Shown piece by piece: positions 30,535-40,009 of a stretch of DNA of 64,000 nucleotides (its first letter is position 1; every line of letters starts with the position of its first letter). The notes beneath the pieces are model-generated. The model made no database searches. It was not told where the DNA came from and worked only from the letters and a program-made list of their open reading frames with translations. The stretch is from Amblyomma americanum (taxonomy: Eukaryota; Arthropoda; Arachnida; Ixodida; Ixodidae). The translations under genes were made by a program, and so were the position numbers. Location: the NCBI RefSeq assembly GCF_052857255.1, contig NC_135505.1, forward strand, positions 47,925,507 to 47,989,506, given 5' to 3'.

Positions 30535-31480
30535 ATGTGTAGTTTAAGTGTTTCACTGCGATTCTTGTTGTTCCTGGGGGGCGATATCAAGGCAAACCCC
30601 GGACCAGACAATTCGATTTCGGAGCAATTGAAGTTGATTGCAGCAGACATACAGGAAATAAAGAAAGGAAAAATGTAACGAACCAGAAGCTCAACGTTAT
30701 TGGAAAGAAGCTGGAAGAGATAGGAAGCCTTAAGGAAAGAGTCATGGAATGTGAAAAAAAGTAACTGAATTGGATCAACACCTGTCCTTAATGACAAAAA
30801 AATTGATGATTTAGAAAATAGAAGCCGACGATCAAACCTGATTGTTTTTGGCATAGTGGAACAAGAAGAAGAGTCAGACAAACAACTTCATACTATCATA
30901 ACAAGATATTATTGAAGATAAGCTTAACTTGACAATTTCAGGTATTGAAAGGATACATCGGCTCGATAGACGAAAGGCAGACAATGGAGGCAAAGATATA
31001 CCTGTTATCTTTAGGTTACTAGACTACCGGGATAAAGTGAACATTTTAAAGCAGTGTTCTAAACCTAAAGGGTCCACCTATTCAATCAGCAAAGATTTTT
31101 CACAAAGTGTTCGAGAGGTAAGGAAAAAGCTGTGGAATCGAACCAAAGAAAATCGTGACAGGAAAGAAAAAGTGAGGCTGACGTATGATAAAGTCTTAAT
31201 AAATGGTTGTCTTTTCACCTGGGGCAATGATAGCAGCGACATCGTTGAACTAGGATCAAAAAACGAAGAAAACGAAGTAGAGCACAGTGTGGACGCATCC
31301 TCTATGGATTGTATGGATATGGAGTCTGATCTCCGCGCCCAGAAACGAAGTGGGTCTCCTCTGAATATTGCAGGTCCATCTTGCCCCCAGTCAATGACAA
31401 AGAAAAGTAACGCCAGTCAAAACGCTAAGACCAGGATTCTAGAAAAGGCAGTCGCGGCTGCGGCACTTCCGCCAAGATAG
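30535..31480 (+). pseudogene. LINE-A ORF1 (nucleic-acid-binding protein with 2A-like N terminus)
   Basis: The ATG at 30535 opens MCSLSVSLRFLLFLGGDIKA, then NPGP, a 2A-like motif after a hydrophobic run. Next is a helix rich in Leu, Lys and Glu (LKLIAADIQEIKKGK, then after a frame change KKLEEIGSLKERVMECEKK), predicted coiled coil. The block SRRSNLIVFGIVEQEEES precedes the open piece 30929-31480, which has IERIHRLDRRKA, DIPVIFRLLDYRDKVNIL and FSQSVREVRKKLWNR. This order (coiled coil, RRM-like, C-terminal domain) is that of L1-type ORF1 RNA-binding proteins. The stop is at 31478-31480. An upstream open stretch from 30058 is in the same frame. Confidence 0.75.
30580..30606 (+). other. 2A-like ribosome-skipping motif in LINE-A ORF1
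   Basis: These codons read GDIKANPGP, against the 2A consensus D-V/I-E-x-N-P-G-P. The Glu is Lys here. The motif follows a Leu-rich hydrophobic segment, as in the 2A-like N termini described for some LINE ORFs. Skipping would release a short leader of about 23 residues (more if translation starts upstream). Activity is not established. Confidence 0.6.
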
Positions 31481-31482
31481 GG

Positions 31483-32335
31483 TTCTTAAGTGTACTCCAG
31501 TGGAATTGTCGATCTATATTCTCAGCTTCAACAGATTTAAATTGCCCATGCAATCAGCTTCTACCAGATTTATTTGCTTTACAGGAAACATGGCTAACTT
31601 CAAATTTCAATTATCATATCAAGGATTACCATCCGTTCCGGCTTGGCCGGTCATCACGAGGGGGAGGGTTGTTAGTGCTCATATCTACAAAGTTTTGCCA
31701 CAGGGTATTCATTTCTTTTCAATATGCGGACAATGAACGTGAAATCCTTGCGGTTGACCTCAGTGTCCCAGGTCAACAGCCCTTTACGGTAGCTAATGCA
31801 TATTTCCCGTCTGGTGTGCGTGACACTCGGCCCCTTGACTCACTCATGTCTAGTAGCCGATCTCAGGTTCTATTACTTGGCGACTTCAATTCACACCATG
31901 TGACTTGGGGGTTTAAAACAGACAGCTTTGGTTCTAGACTATTTCATTGGGCTTCTGACAACAACCTTATCTGCAACAATTCCGGATTGCCTTCGTTTGT
32001 TCGCAGTCAATGCCGCTCTGCCTTGGATTTAACTTTTTCCTCCCCAGGAGTCTCTGTTATGTCTTGGGCGCCTGTTGACTGTGCAACAAACAATGATCAT
32101 CTACCGATTAGGTTCAAGTTTGCGTGTAAATTAACTCTTCCTGGGCGACATCAGAGCACGTTAATAAATTACAATTGCTTTAAAGACACACTAAAATCAG
32201 CCCTCCAAATCACTTCAGACACTCGCGCTCAGAGAAGTGCCGAAAGCAAGGCTGCACATCTATGTTCAGTACTGAACCATGCAAGGCAAAAGTGTGAATT
32301 TTTGGTTAAAAGAACAAAGGTACAGTCGCGAACAA
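31483..32335 (+). pseudogene. LINE-A ORF2 endonuclease
   Basis: One open frame from just after the ORF1 stop carries all the APE motifs: LSVLQWNCRSIF, FALQETWL (Glu), LLLGDFNSHHVTWG (Asp, Asn), RSALDLTF and NNDHLPIRF (Asp, His). It nicks target DNA in non-LTR retrotransposition. No ATG is evident at its start, so it may be translated by reinitiation or overlap with ORF1. The frame changes near 32335, where the expected continuation WWNAECTRAYRRRKAAWKK is found one frame over. Confidence 0.8.
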
Positions 32336-33893
32336 TTGGTGGAATGCTGAGTGCACGCGTGCATATAGACGACGGAAAGCAGCTTGGAAGAAACTTCTCA
32401 TCAATCAATGCCCAAAAAATTGGCTGGATTATAAGTATGTTGCAGCAAAATTTAAGCGCACTGTCGCCCGTGCAAAAGAGGAGTATAATACAAATAATTA
32501 TGATTTCCTTTCCCAATCAGGAAATAAACGAGCTTTGTCTAATTTCATGAGGCGCAACAAGGTGATTCCTCCGGCTGCCAACATTGAATCCCTCGTTCAG
32601 TTCCCTGCTCACATCGCAAAGGCCTTAGAGGTTATTGTGTGTGGCCTAGAGCTTCGCTTTACATCTGCTTTACCTTCTCCTACTATATTCACATGCACGT
32701 CAAGTGATTTCACTGAGGTCTCTATACCTGAGCTGTCGCAAATTGTTCTGCGCTTATCCCCAGCGGCTCCTGGCCCCGATAAGGTCACTTATTCTATGAT
32801 CAAAATTTTGTTCAATGAATTTCCTGCAGACCTGTTGGCTTTAATTAACCATTCTATTAAACGTCCTTGGATACCTCATGAGTGGCGTCTTGCTGAAATA
32901 GTTCCATTGCTTAAAAAGCAAGGGGAAGGCTTAACTTTAGACAATATACGCCCAATTTCATTAACATCGAACATAGTGAAATTAGTGGAAAGCGTCCTTC
33001 TCAGCCGTGTCATGTCATTCATTTCAGAAAATGCTGTATTGAATCCATGTAAAATTGGTTTCAGGCCGGGTTGTTCAATTTGGTGTGCTCATACTGACCT
33101 TGAGAGTCGTATTAAATTAGCTCGGAATAGAAAAAAGTTTACTGCGCTTGTCACGTTGGATGTCAGTAAAGCATACGACAGCGTGGAGCACTCGACTCTA
33201 TTACTAAGATTACAGGAACTCAACTTCGCAAGCTAATTTGTAGCCTGGACTTCTGTTTTTTTGGAAAATAGATAATTTTACAGCTGCCAAAATGGTGTTT
33301 CCTCAAGGAGATTTCCACAGACAAGAGGTGTTCCGCAAGGATCAGTTCTCTCACCTGTTCTTTTTAACATTTTCTTAAGCTCAATTCCATGCATTCAATA
33401 TGTGACAGCTTATGTGTACGCCGACGATATTGCATTTTTTGCATCAGCAGGTGACATTCACACTCTTTATCGAACCCTGCAAAATAACCTCAATGTTCTT
33501 GACAACTGGCTAGGAAGAATTCATCTGTCCCTTAATGTGAAGAAAAGCGCATTGTTAGTATTTCCAGTTTCTGTTCCTGTAAATATCTGCCTGGTCTATA
33601 GAAATAACATAATACCTCAAGTTCAGACGGTGAAGTATCTCGGTGTAATACACGACTCTACTCTCTCCTGGGGGCCACACATTGAGCAAGTTTCTGCAAA
33701 AGGAGTTCGGGCCATTGGCATCCTGCGCAGGCTTTGTAGTGCTAGGTCAGGCATGAGAAGGCGTACGCTTCTGGTGATTTATAAAATGTACGTCCGCCCA
33801 ATTTTAGAGTTCGGGTGTGTTTTATTCTCAGGAGCTTTTGCGTATAAACTTCGCCCTCTTGTGCTTTTGGAGCGTGATGCGTTGTGCCTTTGA
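32335..33893 (+). pseudogene. LINE-A ORF2 reverse transcriptase
   Basis: One frame, interrupted by two stops near 33235-33273. RT fingers: AAPGPDKVTYSMIKIL and LDNIRPISLTSNIVKLVESV. Palm: TALVTLDVSKAYDSVEHSTL. Then RGVPQGSVLSPVLFNIFLSS, YVYADDIAFF with the catalytic YADD, LNVKKSALLVFP, VKYLGVIHDSTLSW and MYVRPILEFGC. It is missing little except the stops. The frame changes at about 33890. Confidence 0.85.
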
Positions 33894-34663
33894 GGCTTCC
33901 AAAATATGTCGTCAATGCTGTTCTGCACCTTGAGGCACGAATGCCTTCGTTATCAGCTAGGTTTCGCCTTTTAACAGTAGAAAAATTTTTAAAATTATGC
34001 GACTCACCTCTTCACGCTTCCAGTATAATATTTCTTAGTCAACCTTCTGCCATTTTTAGTGCTGCCTGGTCTCGATTTCATACCCCGAAGATATGTTACG
34101 TGCAGTCCCTCCTTGATTTCACAGATTTCCGCCAAATATATAACAACTCCTCATCTGTCCAGATTGAATTCGATGACATTTTCGCATCGAATGCAAAGCT
34201 GGAGCCCTTCCCGCTTCTTCAGGGTCTATTGCAGGACCACCTAAGGTCCTTTCCATCTCATGTTCTTATTGCTACCGATGCCTCGCAGGATCGCGAAAAG
34301 GCAGGTGTGGGAATTTTTTCGCGTGCACTGGATTGGTCTTTTTCTCTCCGTCTTCCTGACTTCACTCCAATTTTTCTGGCTGAATTATTAGCAGTAATCT
34401 TAGCCTTACTAAAATTACAATCTACCGTATCCCAGGTCGTGGTTATGACAGACTCTCTGTCCATTTGCTCTTTCTTATCCTCACCCACTGACTCTCGGCC
34501 ATTACGCCTCTTTAAGTTTCTGATTCCGCTCCATCTAAATTCGGTAAGGTTGCTTTGGGTACCAGGTCACATGGGCTTTCACTTAATTGAGCTTGCAGAT
34601 TCCCTAGCAAGAGCCTCTCTCAGCGGCCCAATCGTTGCTGTCCTGCCATCGTGTGAAGCGGTG
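33884..34663 (+). pseudogene. LINE-A ORF2 RNase H domain
   Basis: After a short linker come LIATDASQDREKAGVGIFSR, FLAELLAVILALLKL, VVMTDSLSICSF and LLWVPGHMGFHLIELADSLA. These supply the Asp, Glu, Asp and final Asp of the RNase H active site. The frame runs to 34663, where gypsy-3 interrupts it. The domain removes RNA from the hybrid during second-strand synthesis. Confidence 0.8.
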
Positions 34664-34668
34664 GGATC

Positions 34669-35874
34669 ATGCCGCTCACCCGCTCCCAGAATCAAGCACC
34701 CGACGTGCCAGACGACAGGAGTCCACCACCAGCCGATAGCGCCGACGACGCGGCGGCCGGCGCCGCTAGACCTAGGCGCTCGGAGAGGCTCGGCTCTTCG
34801 CAGCAGCCGGACGCCGGTGTTGAGCGCCTCCTGGATACAGTCACCCAACGGATGGACGCATGGGAGGCCCGTCTGACTGCCCTGGCTGGGGAGATGGAAG
34901 CTCTCCGGCGCGAACTCCGTCGACTGGTGCCAGCCGAGCCGAGCACAGGTCAGGTGCCTTTGGGCGTCCCCGCCGCCGCTGTTTACGGCTCTGCCGTCGC
35001 TGGGCCTGCGGTCATGGCCGCCAATGGCGTGCTCGGCGCGGGTGCGTCCTCGCCGCAGTGTTCGTTGGATGTTGTGGAATTGCCCACATTTGACGGCACC
35101 ATCTCGTGGGATGCTTACCGCATCCAGCTGGACGGTATTGCGGCGGCGAGAGGCTGGGACGAGCAAATGAAGGCATGGATGCTCGTTGCAAAACTGAGGG
35201 GCCGCGCCACCGAGCTGCTGCAGAACGTGCCGCCCGACCAGCTGGGCTCTTACACTGTTCTGGCGGGCCTCCTCGCCGACCACTATGGTGCCTCAGGTCA
35301 ACCCCGTGTGCAGTACCGCCGCCTGCGAGCCCGCCGTCAAGAGCCCGGGGAGACGTACCAGGACCTCGCCGCCGCCATTGAGCGCCTGGCTCTGCTGTCG
35401 CTGCTGGGAGCGCCTCAGAACGCCGTGGCCCTGGTCGGCACCGAGGCGTTTGTCGACGCCATCCGACTCCCCGAGGTGCAGCGCTTGGTCCGCTCTGGCC
35501 GTCCTGATTCCGTCCGCGCCGCCATGGCGCTCGCCATCGAGGCGGAATTGACTTTGCTGGCCACGCGGGGGTCGCCACCGTCTGCCGAGCGCAGCGTCCG
35601 GGTGCAGGCTCCTCGGTCCGCAGCCCCAACTGCGGCCTCTATCCGACGCCTGCGTAACGACGTCCGCATGACCTGCTTCCGCTGCGGCCTGCGGGGACAC
35701 TACGCGAGGGACTGTGCCGCCCTCCAACGTCGGGAAACGATTAGGCGGAACGGTGCCCCCGGAGTTCCGTCCCCGCACTCCTTCGTTCTCCGCGTCCCCT
35801 CCTTTCGTCGGCTCCGATTACCACTGATGCTCCTTACGTGCTCGTCGACGTCGCCCTGCTTGACCGGCACGTAA
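34669..35874 (+). CDS. gag: gypsy-3 Gag
   Basis: 401 codons, uninterrupted. The acidic and basic N terminus (MPLTRSQNQAPDVPDD) is followed by an amphipathic helix near residues 50-85, a capsid-like region from VVELPTFDGTISWDAYRIQL to EPGETYQDLAAAIERLALLS, and one CCHC zinc knuckle, CFRCGLRGHYARDC, near residues 335-348. It forms the particle and binds RNA. It ends past the point where pol is open in the -1 frame (pol frame open from 35745), so pol is probably made by a -1 frameshift or reinitiation. I saw no obvious slippery heptamer. The start at 34669 is the first ATG after the left border. Confidence 0.85.
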   Translation: MPLTRSQNQAPDVPDDRSPPPADSADDAAAGAARPRRSERLGSSQQPDAGVERLLDTVTQRMDAWEARLTALAGEMEALRRELRRLVPAEPSTGQVPLGVPAAAVYGSAVAGPAVMAANGVLGAGASSPQCSLDVVELPTFDGTISWDAYRIQLDGIAAARGWDEQMKAWMLVAKLRGRATELLQNVPPDQLGSYTVLAGLLADHYGASGQPRVQYRRLRARRQEPGETYQDLAAAIERLALLSLLGAPQNAVALVGTEAFVDAIRLPEVQRLVRSGRPDSVRAAMALAIEAELTLLATRGSPPSAERSVRVQAPRSAAPTAASIRRLRNDVRMTCFRCGLRGHYARDCAALQRRETIRRNGAPGVPSPHSFVLRVPSFRRLRLPLMLLTCSSTSPCLTGT

Positions 35875-38411
35875 AGGCCTTGGTTGACACTGGAGCGGCT
35901 GTCAATGTACTGCACAAATCGTTTGTTGCTAACGCGCCCCACCTGCTTCTGCCAGCCGCCAAAACCCGGCTCTTAGCTTTTAACGGCACCCCTGTGGAGC
36001 AAGTCGGACGTGTCGTCGTCAACCTGACAGCACTCGGAAATACCATCTCCACCGAGTTTGTTGTCGCAGACAGCCCTATTTGGCCAGTGGTCCTCGGGTG
36101 CGGGTGGTGCCAGCAAGCCGGAGTCGTCCTTAATTTTACTAGAACCAAACCACTGGCGAGCCGAACTCTCTGTGGGCCGGGCTGGCTTAGCCGGGTTTCC
36201 AGCCTCGGTGTCGCCCTGTGGCAGTCCCTGGTGTCGGCGACCAAGCGTGCCTCAGCATCTCTGCGTGACCTCGCGACGAAGTGGCCGTGTCGAGTCAAGC
36301 CGTTCGACGTCACTACCGTGACTGTGGCGTCCGCCGTGACCCTGCCACCGGGTGCGGCAACGTGGGTGTATGCCAAGCTTGACAGTCCGGTCACAGCAGA
36401 CGTGCTGTTCGAACCCATCCGGTGTTCAGCTCCAGCCCGTCAGATGACCTCCCCTCGAAGCCTTCTGCCTGTGCTCAAAGGAGAGGCACACGTATTTATA
36501 CTCAACATCAGCAGCGTACCTCTCGCGCTGACTCCCGGCACGCAATTGGGTGCAGCCTCAGTTTTGGACCCCGGGTCACCAGTGGCGTCTCTGCAACCTG
36601 AAGCCCCGCCTCGCCACCCTCCAGCGCCGGCGATCCTATCATGGGAAGAATTTAACTTTGGACCCAGCCTGACCTGCGCGGAGCTCGCCTCTCTGAAGAC
36701 CTTGCTGCTCGAGCATCGCAGTTGCCTTGCTCTCAGCGCCGGTGAACTCGGGTGCACTTCCTGGGCTCAACACCGGATCAACACCGAAAACCGCGGGCCC
36801 GTTCATCACGAACCTCGCCGTGTAGCGCCAGCCGAACGGAGAGTCATCCAGCAGCACGTGTGCGACATGCTTGACCAGGGAATCATTGCCCCTTCTTGTA
36901 GCCCTTGGTCCTCCCCTGTCGTCCTTGTGCGCAAGAAGGATGGAACACTCCGCTTCTGCGTTGACTATCGGAAGCTAAATGCTATTACTAATTGCGACGT
37001 GTACCCGCTGCCTCGCCTCGACGATGCGCTTGACCGCCTGAAGGGGGCCCGTTATTTTTCCACGCTAGATCTGCTCTCGGGCTACTGGCAGGTGCCTGTT
37101 CACCCCGATGATGCGGAAAAGACGGCTTTCGTGACTCCCGACGGCCTTTACCAGTTCAACCGTATGCCCTTCGGTCTCTCGAACGCTCCAGCCACCTTCC
37201 AGCGTCTCATGGACCGAGTCTTAGGCCATTTGAAGTGGACTATGGCGTTGGTCTACCTGGATGACGTAATTGTCTACGCGGCTACATTTGAAGAACACCA
37301 GAGACGCCTCAAACTCGTCCTTGAAGCCCTTACCTCTGCTGGGCTTCGCTTAAAACCAAAAAAATGTTTCTTCGGTTTCGCGGAGGTGACGTACTTGGGT
37401 CACGTTGTGAGCCGGCATGGCATCCGTCCCGACCCTGAAAAGCTAAAAGCGCTTACAGCTTACGAAGCTCCCACCACCGCCAAGGAGCTCAAAAGTTTCC
37501 TTGGATTTGCTTCGTATTTCTGTCGTTTCATTCCGGACTTTGCCAAGCGCAGCGCTCCATTGACCGCCCTGCTGAAGAAGAATGCACCGTGGAGTTGGAC
37601 GCAGGCCCAACAGCTCGCGTTTCTTGACGTCAAGCACGCCCTCCTCGAGCCTCCTACATTGGCCCATTACGACGAATCGGCCCCCATCGTCCTCCACACG
37701 GATGCCAGCCAAGATGGGCTCGGCGCTGTCCTCCTGCAAGAAGACGAGTCTGGTGACCACAAAGTCCTAGCTTATGCCAGCCGCCAGCTTTCCGACGTTG
37801 AGCGCCGCCGCCACTCTTCAGAACTCGAGTGCCTCGCCGTTGTCTGGGCCGTCGAGAAGTTCCGTCCCTACCTGTACGGCCGTCACTTCACCATAGTCAC
37901 GGACAATAGCGCTCTCACTTGGCTGCAGTCCGCCAAACATTTGAATGCCAAGATTGCACGCTGGTCCCTGCAACTTCAAGAGTACAATTTCACAATAGTG
38001 CATCGGCGCGGCTCTGCCCATCAAGATGCCGATTTCCTTTCTCGCCACCCTTGTTCCGTGACGGCTTTGACGGACCTGAGGACTGCACAAACGCAAGATC
38101 CCACCGCTGCCACCAAAATGTTACGGTGTGGGATGCCACGGGGTGGCCACGGGCCCGCCCAGAGAAATATAGCAGCAGTACGGAGGAGAGCCGGCGAAGC
38201 ACGACCGGCGGCGGCCAAGCTTTCTCGTTCTAACTCCCTCGTGCTAGAGCCGCGCGCTCGCCGCTCGCGCTCGCTCTCCGCCTCTTCTTTTATTCCCGTA
38301 TCAATATACAGCTGCGGTGAGGTTTCGCAGCTACACAATATTTCAGGAATTTGCTGCCTCGGCTCTTACATCATCTCCCGAATATCAGCATCTTCTGCAT
38401 CCTTGGAGTAG
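35838..38411 (+). CDS. pol: gypsy-3 Pol: protease, reverse transcriptase, RNase H; integrase missing
   Basis: 857 codons are open from 35838, a GTG at which the frame need not start, since it is open from 35745. Protease: ALVDTGAAVNVLHKSF with an intact DTG. RT: VLVRKKDGTLRFCVDYRKLN, FSTLDLLSGYWQVPV, FNRMPFGLSNAPATFQRLMD and LVYLDDVIVY with YLDD. RNase H: VLHTDASQDGLGAVLLQ, ELECLAVVWAVEKFRPYL, TIVTDNSALTWL and AHQDADFLSRHPC. It then runs about 20 residues and enters LTR-like sequence. The zinc-binding and DDE integrase domains are absent. The stop at 38409-38411 lies in the resumed LINE. Confidence 0.9.
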   Translation: MLVDVALLDRHVKALVDTGAAVNVLHKSFVANAPHLLLPAAKTRLLAFNGTPVEQVGRVVVNLTALGNTISTEFVVADSPIWPVVLGCGWCQQAGVVLNFTRTKPLASRTLCGPGWLSRVSSLGVALWQSLVSATKRASASLRDLATKWPCRVKPFDVTTVTVASAVTLPPGAATWVYAKLDSPVTADVLFEPIRCSAPARQMTSPRSLLPVLKGEAHVFILNISSVPLALTPGTQLGAASVLDPGSPVASLQPEAPPRHPPAPAILSWEEFNFGPSLTCAELASLKTLLLEHRSCLALSAGELGCTSWAQHRINTENRGPVHHEPRRVAPAERRVIQQHVCDMLDQGIIAPSCSPWSSPVVLVRKKDGTLRFCVDYRKLNAITNCDVYPLPRLDDALDRLKGARYFSTLDLLSGYWQVPVHPDDAEKTAFVTPDGLYQFNRMPFGLSNAPATFQRLMDRVLGHLKWTMALVYLDDVIVYAATFEEHQRRLKLVLEALTSAGLRLKPKKCFFGFAEVTYLGHVVSRHGIRPDPEKLKALTAYEAPTTAKELKSFLGFASYFCRFIPDFAKRSAPLTALLKKNAPWSWTQAQQLAFLDVKHALLEPPTLAHYDESAPIVLHTDASQDGLGAVLLQEDESGDHKVLAYASRQLSDVERRRHSSELECLAVVWAVEKFRPYLYGRHFTIVTDNSALTWLQSAKHLNAKIARWSLQLQEYNFTIVHRRGSAHQDADFLSRHPCSVTALTDLRTAQTQDPTAATKMLRCGMPRGGHGPAQRNIAAVRRRAGEARPAAAKLSRSNSLVLEPRARRSRSLSASSFIPVSIYSCGEVSQLHNISGICCLGSYIISRISASSASLE
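38120..38313 (+). repeat. gypsy-3 right-end LTR-like sequence
   Basis: Starts tgttacggtgtgggatgcc, a TG start usual for gypsy LTRs, and ends near gtatcaatataca followed by gct. No second copy exists in the window, so the LTR identity is inferred from position and TG...CA-like ends. Confidence 0.45.
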
Positions 38412-38748
38412 CAAAGACTGGCGCTCACACCGACTAGAGGTCTCTTTCACGCGCTTGCGTTGCCGGGTTCCCCTTCTAAATTTCTACCTTCACAGATCTG
38501 GCCTGGCAGCTTCCCCACTGTGCCCTTTTTGTTCCGAATCTGAGACAATAGATCACTTCCTGCTGTTCTGCCGCCGCTTTTCTCATTTGAGGAAGCGTCT
38601 TTTGCAAATTCCATTTCATCAACTGGGCTTGTCTGTGTCTTCCGCGGTTGTTGTTTCCATTGGCGCTTCTTTGCTTGGACGAAGCGACAGGAGTGTGCGC
38701 TCTGCTGTGCAAAATTTTCTTCAAGAAACGCAGCGCCTCCCATTCTAA
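38312..38748 (+). pseudogene. LINE-A ORF2 C-terminal Cys-rich domain
   Basis: It resumes after gypsy-3 with RFRSYTIFQEFAASALTS and continues with CPFCSESETIDHFLLFCRRF, a CxxC...H...C zinc-binding-like motif at the end of LINE ORF2 proteins. It ends with LQETQRLPF and a stop. Read across the insertion, it joins the RNase H part in frame. Confidence 0.8.
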
Positions 38749-39108
38749 TTTCTTTTTCCCGCGCTCAGTCAGTACGACATTGCAACATTACAGGCACTGT
38801 ATACTATTACGCACATTAAGCAATTGTCCCGTCTTCGATCTCCAACTTGACTGGACCCCTTTCCTTCCCTCTTCCAATCTATCAGACTACATACAATTGC
38901 CACTCCTTTTCCCGTCAAAACTTTCCTGTATCCAGTAATTAACCGCCTGTGTCTTGGCCACTCCCCCGTAGTGGGTATGTGCCAGCAACGTCTGAGGCCT
39001 TCCTTCCTTCCTCGGTCAGGGCGCCGCATAGATTCATCAATGTAGAAGTGTGCAGCCTTATCAAATCATCATGAATGAAGTAAAATGTAATAAAATATTA
39101 ACACTTTT
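38749..39108 (+). other. LINE-A 3' UTR
   Basis: About 360 bp after the ORF2 stop. It includes ttggccactcccccgtagtg near 38953 and ends in AT-rich sequence with gtaataaaat. The CR1-like LINE starts immediately after it. Confidence 0.6.
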
Positions 39109-39122
39109 TTCGTTGTCTCCGT

Positions 39123-39968
39123 GTGAATGCGCGGTCTGCCGTAAATAAAACTGCTGATCTTGAGTACCGGTTTAATAAACTAGATACATTTGAGTTGTTT
39201 ATGATTACGGAAACCTGGCACTCCTGTGATGAAGAAGTGATTAATATGCCCGGGTACAACTCGTTCTTCATGAAGAGATCGTTAAATCGTGGTGGCGGTG
39301 TTTGTGCTTTAGTAAAAGAGTGTATAAATTGTGACCTAGTATCAAGATTTTGTTGTGTCCCTTGTGACTACGAAATGGTTTGCTTAAATTGTGATCGCAC
39401 TATTACTACAGTTTGTTACCGCCCTCCTGATGGCCGATTTGCAGAATTATTTTCTTTAGCTGACATATTTTTGAGTGTTGTGAACTCTAACAACTTCAGT
39501 GTCATTCTAGGCGGCGATTTTATAGTAAATCTGCTTTCCGATAGCAGCACATCAAAAGATTTGATTCTGCTGCTTTCCGCAAATGCCTGCATTAACACAA
39601 TTGATACACCTACTAGAGTTACTATGCATACAAAACCACTTATTGAACTTTTTATTACTAATTTTGATGAAAAGAGCATTGTGTCCGCTGCCTTTTATCA
39701 TGACATTAGTGACCATTTCCCAATACAGCTAGGGGTGAAATCAGGCATGAAGAAAAAACCAGCACGTGCTTGCTTTCATCAAGCGACAACTGAGAAAAAC
39801 CTTGCTTCTTTCAGACAGGCTGTTTCAGATATAACCTGGTCTGACGTGCTCGCTATGGCAGACGTCGACGCCGCTTATGATAGCTTTCTTGATAAATTTA
39901 AAGTGCTTTACACCAAACATTTTCCATACAAGGCGCACGTAGCACCTCGAAAAGGCCGCAAGGAGTGA
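39123..39968 (+). pseudogene. CR1/L2-like endonuclease
   Basis: 281 open codons containing FMITETWHSCDEE (Glu), NRGGGVCALVKE, TTVCYRPPDG, VILGGDFIVNLL (the GDFN block with Asn replaced by Ile), TRVTMHTKPLIELFIT and DISDHFPIQLGV (Asp, His). It ends in a stop before the RT linker. The GDFN change probably weakens it. Confidence 0.75.
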
Positions 39969-40009
39969 ATGACGTCACAAATGCTCAAAGAGATATAATC
40001 TAAAGCAAA

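Larger units (their letters stand above)
34664..38313 (+). mobile_element. gypsy-3: Ty3/gypsy element with intact gag and pol frames but no integrase and no left LTR
   Basis: About 3.65 kb of GC-rich sequence interrupts LINE-A ORF2 between RNase H and the C-terminal domain. GCGGTG occurs at both borders (34658-34663 and 38314-38319), consistent with a 5- to 6-bp target-site duplication. Excising the insert with one copy leaves the LINE frame uninterrupted. The left end begins at or just before gggatcatg, five bases ahead of the gag start codon, with no LTR. The right end is about 190 bp of LTR-like sequence starting at about 38120. Gag and pol are open, so the insertion looks recent. Confidence 0.8.
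30075..39108 (+). mobile_element. LINE-A: nearly full-length two-ORF LINE (APE, RT, RNase H) split by gypsy-3
   Basis: The 5' region has a duplicated 63-bp leader block and a TATA box (30075-30452). ORF1 (30535-31480) has a 2A-like motif, coiled coil and RRM-like domain. ORF2 (31483-38748, excluding the insertion) has APE endonuclease, RT, RNase H and a Cys-rich C terminus. The 3' UTR ends near 39108 in AT-rich sequence with gtaataaaatattaac. An endonuclease beginning with LQWNCRS and an RNase H after RT place it in the I/Jockey-type group; the exact clade needs a tree. Two frame changes and two stops in RT, frame changes in ORF1 and the gypsy-3 insertion make it inactive. Confidence 0.85.

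Noticed and set aside
34579..35778. Long minus-strand ORFs (up to 234 codons) opposite gypsy-3 Gag
   Set aside because: GC-rich coding sequence yields long antisense frames by chance; the Gag and CCHC motif are clearly on the plus strand.
38317..38411. Extension of gypsy-3 Pol into 38411 as a genuine protein end
   Set aside because: From 38314 onward the DNA belongs to the resumed LINE-A ORF2; the pol frame is open there only by chance.
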